Shown here: one piece after another, positions 60,440 through 64,000 of the stretch
How the letters are laid out: every line of letters begins with the position of its first letter
How positions within the stretch are numbered: position 1 is the first letter of the stretch
Assembly: GCA_023374025.1 (NCBI GenBank)
Contig: SIJG01000071.1
Location: forward strand, 124,001 to 188,000
Source: Heterodera schachtii
Lineage: Eukaryota; Nematoda; Chromadorea; Rhabditida; Heteroderidae
DNA length: 64,000 nucleotides
Direction: 5' to 3'
The notes under the pieces: model-generated
Databases searched by the model: none
The model's input: only the letters and a program-made list of their open reading frames with translations
What the model was told of the DNA's origin: nothing
Program-made: the position numbers and the translations under genes

Positions 60440-60950
60440 TTTGGGTTAGTTCAGGGTTCGGATCTGTTCTTATTTCTAAGAAATGTTCTGATTTGGAGGG
60501 TCCAAATCTTAGAAAATGAAAATGTTCTTATTTCTAAGAAATGTTCTGATTTTGGGCTATTGTTCTTATTTTGTTCTTATTTCTTAAAATTATTCAAAAA
60601 GCTTGAAATTTTATGGCGAAATGTCACTATTTTATCAAGAAAATATAAGATTTATGTCAAAATTTGCTTATTTTTTGACAAAAAATCTGTTAACAAATCG
60701 ATTAAAAATCGCAAAAAATTTTCCCGGCGGCGCCTATCGGCACCGCCGGACCCCCTGTCAATCTTCCAAAATTTTTTGAAAAAACGCGCCGCAAAAAAAA
60801 GCGTTTTTAAGCAAAAAAGTCGTCGCTTGACTTTTTATTTAATTGAAAAAATTGTCCTTTTTTGATGAAGGTCTGTTAACAAATCAGAACGAAATTACAA
60901 AAATTTTCCGGCGGCGCCTATCGGCACCGCCGTGACCCTCCGTTCCTCAC
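60440..60950. repeat. Composite repeat: word array plus paired hairpin units
   Basis: 60460-60600 repeats GTTCTTATTTCTAAGAAATG-type words. 60685-60755 and 60872-60942 are direct copies of a unit starting TCTGTTAACAAATC and ending in the GGCGGCGCCTATCGGCACCG hairpin. Between them lies the AACGCGCCGCAAAA..AGCGTTTTT hairpin shared with 56.8 kb. The 144-codon ORF 60431-60865 is an artefact of these repeats. Confidence 0.7.
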
Positions 60951-61761
60951 CAAAATTGTTCATTAAAGAATGAATGAAATTATTTCTAATATTTACCTGT
61001 TTAAAAAGTTTCTATTATAAGTTCGAGTTTATGATTATTTGGATTAAATAAATGTAATTTAAAATATTTTTTTATATAATTCTCTCAAGAAAATAGCAAA
61101 ATAATAATCAGCATATAAATTCCCTTAGTAATATTATTGAGTTTATTATTTTTTGTACATATTTCTCAAATAAAAATATTGTTAATTTTTGTTATTATTT
61201 TTCGGCATAAGAAAATATTTTTTCATTTTCGTCAATGTAAAATTGAGATAAGAAAATAAAATAAGAAAAAATAAAAGAAAAATGAAAAAAAAACACTATT
61301 TATATCATAATTTAATTTAAATATAATCTAAATGAACAACAATAAAAAAACGAACAGAAGAGATCTTGAAGAAAATTGATAAGAAATAAGAAAAGAAAAC
61401 AAATGGAAATATGTACAAAAAAGTAACATTTCAAACGAATTAATCTAAATAAAATATAATTCTAAAATGCAATTTAATAAAAAATATAATCAAAAACGAA
61501 AAATGAGAAAAGCCTAAGATAATATTAATGAAAACCATATTCAATAAAATAAATCAAGCTAAATTGGAAATAACATTAAATATAATTTATTATAGAAAAA
61601 TAAATTATCTTACATACTCATAAAATATTTTAATCACAATATTTTAAAGAAATAAAAACAACTTTTTATAATATTGTGGAATACCAAATCTTTCAAAAGT
61701 AAAACTTTCTTTTCTATCAATAAATATGAATTTAAAAATTGTCATTTTCCTTATGAATTTA

Positions 61762-61929
61762 TCACACAACATTATAGTTCAAAAACATTAAAAAACAAAT
61801 AGCATAAAAAGATAAACATAAATAAAAAATATTTAAAGAAATCAAAGCCTTTAAAATTATAAAAAGTTCCGTCAACGACTGGCTACAGACAGAGTCAATT
61901 GAAGGGCAAGCGTTGAAGACAAATAACAT
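61762..61929 (-). other. 55-codon ORF or exon-like island
   Basis: The minus-strand ORF begins MLFVFNACPSIDSVCSQSLT and becomes hydrophobic. On the plus strand the same island is open without ATG as ...SSVNDWLQTESIEGQALK, which looks at least as protein-like. Strand and coding status are undecided. Confidence 0.25.
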
Positions 61930-62576
61930 TAGTATAAAATACGTACAAAATAGTAAATAAATAATTTTATGTTAAAACAATGACAGCGACGAAATAATGT
62001 CAAAAATCCATGCGATTTTCCCAAATAATAAATATTATTTTAAACCCAAAAAATTTCTTCAACTTCATACCTTTATTTTCAAAGAATGAATGTTTAAAAT
62101 AAAAAAGCAATTTTTGGCTAAATATAAAAATTAGCTAATGAAAGAATTATATAAATAGAAATGAAGAGAAAAAGATAAAAAAATATAAAAAATAATTATA
62201 TAAACGAAAATAAAAGAATACCAATGATCTTCTTCCTCAGTTGAATGGTGGTCAATATAAATACCGAGTCAAAATTAAATTAAAAAATAAGCGAGAAAAC
62301 ATTAAAGTTAAAAAAATAAATAAATGCTTTGAAACAAAGCAAAAAATAAATAAAGTGTTCATTAAATAAGCTAATTATTAAGCGGTTATTAAAAAAATAT
62401 ATATACATATTCAAAAAATAATAGATTAACTCATAAATAAAAAATAGTTAATAATTAATAATAATATTAGAAAAAAAATTATTAATACAAGTACCAAATG
62501 AAAAAATAGGTAAATAAAAACGGTTTTAGATGAAAAAATAACTTTTAAAACAATACAATAAAAGTAAACAACAGAT

Positions 62577-62629
62577 TTACTCCTCATCATCTTCATAATC
62601 TTCCTCATGATGATTTTGAACGATACAGG
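62577..62629 (-). other. Acidic-codon island with acceptor-like upstream tract
   Basis: On the minus strand TTTTTTTAG precedes CCTGTATCG..., and one frame reads CIVQNHHEEDYEDDEE then TAA, like a last exon with an acidic tail. Another frame reads MRKIMKMMRS. Similar islands lie at about 38515-38571 (TTTTTAG) and 52920-52970 (TATATAG), but there the acidic frame is interrupted. Confidence 0.25.
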
Positions 62630-63202
62630 CTAAAAAAATAATAACTTTTATAAGATTATAGCATATTTATTAATTCACTAAATGATTAAACTAAAAATAG
62701 AAAATGATAATATATTTTAAATAAAATTCATTTAAAACATTAAATTAATTTAATGAACAATTAAATAAATAATATATTCGAAAGGATAGTAATTTAATAA
62801 CATTTGAACAAATTATATTACAATACCAAATGATAAATATGTAAATTTCAGGCCTATTTATGAATTTAATAAATCAGGCTCCAAAAAATTGGTTAACAAA
62901 GACATCTGCGAGAAAAATTAGAATTGAACTGATAATAACTTTTTTATTCAGGAAATTAGGATTATTATTTTATCAAAAAATTTTTTTGGCATTAGTGCCA
63001 GTATTTAATTTTAAACAAATTTTCTTAGAAATTCTATTCATCTATTTTTGATGCAAATCTGTAAACAAAATTGACGGGAGATTAAAAAATAATAGCAATA
63101 ATAAATAAATTTTTTATTTTAAAATAAAAAATGAAATTTAAAAATAATGAAAAGTGACATTAGAAAATAAGCAAAATCATGAAATTGCGGATAATATTCT
63201 AT

Positions 63203-63312
63203 GGTAAATATCCATCATAGGTCCCAGACTCAAAATTGCATAAAAATATTTTTATAGGTTTTCTTAGGTGCTGAAAACGGCAAACCCATCAAAAAATTGT
63301 GCGGCAAAAAGT
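63203..63312 (+). mobile_element. Truncated copy of element E terminus
   Basis: GGTAAATATCCATCATAGG through AGGTGCTGAAAACGGC matches the first 100 bp or so of the 48-kb foldback. The right part is missing. Confidence 0.85.
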
Positions 63313-63467
63313 TTAATTAATTTATTTAAACATTGGACATTCATTAAGGAATGAGAAGCATTAAGATAGAGAGAAAGTTAAAATTATTTTTTCAAAATAA
63401 ATTCTCATTTTATTTAAAGAAAAGTAAATTTTCCAAAATTATAATTGTGAAAATAAAAATGGAAAAT

Positions 63468-63570
63468 AATTAGCAAAAGGACACATGCAACACTCCCCAT
63501 CTAATTACTTCTTGTAGTCAAGTTTTATTAATAAAAATAAATAGTCATAACCAAATATAAAAATAAATTA
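63468..63570 (+). other. Variable island with conserved flank, family F7 copy 2
   Basis: Flanks match 12280-12400. The core (ACACATGCAACACTCCCCAT) differs. In the shared frame the right flank reads SQVLLIKINS against SQVLLIKKNS at 12.3 kb. A TAG replaces Tyr just upstream. Confidence 0.3.
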
Positions 63571-63742
63571 CTACATAAAAAGCTGAATATTTAAAAAAAA
63601 AGTTAAAATACTTGTTTATTTGGTCGCATTTGCTGATGAAATTCTATAAATTAAAAATATAAAATATTTATTTTAAATATATAAAATATTTATTTTAAAT
63701 AAGGAAGTTTTTATTTATGCAAATTGCAATTTACATTATTAA

Positions 63743-63832
63743 ATGGCATCACGACGAAAACCTGCCAATGCCAAGTCTATTCTGCCAGCTAAGAAAAAAT
63801 TAATTAATAACATAAAACTGGCTGAAATGTGA
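63743..63832 (+). other. Micro-ORF island, family F2 (29 codons)
   Basis: ORF MASRRKPANAKSILPAKKK then LINNIKLAEM and TGA. Same start, Arg-5 and KKK positions as the other F2 islands, and the same right flank (ATAACATAAAACTGGCTGAA). A perfect 22-bp tandem duplication lies just upstream at about 63659-63702. Confidence 0.32.
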
Positions 63833-64000
63833 ATATCGATAAAATATATTAAAAATTTAATTTCAAATAAAAAAATTTATAATAATATTTTTGCAAAATT
63901 TAATTTAATTGACAGGAATTCACAAAATGTTAATTGATAAATATTAATAACAAACAAAAAAAAATAAAAATCTTAAAATATATCTAACTTTATAGATTAA

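Larger units (their letters stand above)
60951..63202. other. A/T-rich DNA with islands
   Basis: No conventional gene. ORFs at 62426-62608 and 62860-63051 are largely hydrophobic A/T-encoded residues. The latter overlaps the TTGGCATTAGTGCC dispersed repeat. Confidence 0.5.

Noticed and set aside
60431..60865. 144-codon plus-strand ORF, the longest continuous frame in the window
   Set aside because: It runs through the TTCTTATTTCTAAGAAATG word array and the GC hairpin units. Its residues follow the repeats and no domain is visible.
62860..63051. 63-codon ORF near the right end
   Set aside because: Its second half is the dispersed TTGGCATTAGTGCC repeat and hydrophobic A/T codons. The first half has no supporting copy.
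1..64000. Ciliate germline DNA with scrambled coding islands, as an explanation of GC islands in an A/T sea
   Set aside because: Flank-conserved but body-variable islands do not look like unique gene segments. No short direct repeats (pointers) were seen at island ends, and the transposases use standard stops and small spliceosomal introns. Not strictly excluded.

Overview
This is animal nuclear DNA with a very strong A+T bias, by eye about four fifths A+T. It has no bacterial or organellar gene order, no rRNA gene, no intact tRNA gene and no CRISPR array. Two transposase genes with short GT-AG introns (39-60 bp), one of them a Merlin-type DDE transposase, point to a small invertebrate. A nematode fits best, but nothing in the window fixes the species. 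I recognise no ordinary host gene. Most long open frames in the A/T sea are composition artefacts.

Layout. 1-18.2 kb: A/T-rich DNA built from diverged dispersed repeats, with a 4 x 25 bp tandem array (3.35 kb), a word array (8.45 kb), a foldback (9.8 kb) and one copy of a 1.23-kb duplication (12.47-13.70 kb; second copy 15.99-17.23 kb). 18.2-23.5 kb: two complete terminal-inverted-repeat (TIR) transposons almost side by side. The first is a 3.1-kb element with a nine-exon transposase-like gene. The second is a 2.0-kb Merlin element with 339-bp TIRs and an 8-bp target duplication. 26.3 kb: a small MITE. 31.1-32.7 kb: a foldback relic and a GGGACC word array. 36.05-36.6 kb: a TIR element with a tRNA-like core. 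38.7-39.2 kb: second copy of the 431-bp repeat from 1.25-1.68 kb. 41.5-43.7 kb: a pile-up of nested word arrays, GC-rich hairpins and foldbacks. 45.3 kb: a 142-bp MITE with a perfect 8-bp target duplication. 48.0-48.9 kb: an 816-bp foldback with a very GC-rich hairpin core and a perfect 8-bp target duplication. 56.7-61 kb: more hairpin and word repeats. The rest is A/T-rich DNA with short GC-richer islands.

Two patterns go beyond ordinary repeat annotation. First, many islands are short (about 35-90 bp) and GC-rich, and sit at the same point inside repeated A/T-rich flanks. The flanks are recognisably the same from copy to copy while the island sequence differs. Many islands carry an ATG at or near one edge and a short ORF (about 5-40 codons). 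They could be hypervariable micro-ORF cassettes or another diversified short element. GC-rich DNA is open by chance in most frames, so coding is a hypothesis. Second, tRNA-like pol III B-box segments occur inside three unrelated TIR elements, and a GGTATCATTC-type motif recurs in the arms of at least four foldback elements.

All alignments were made by eye. Coordinates of repeat edges may be off by a few bases except where a target duplication fixes them.
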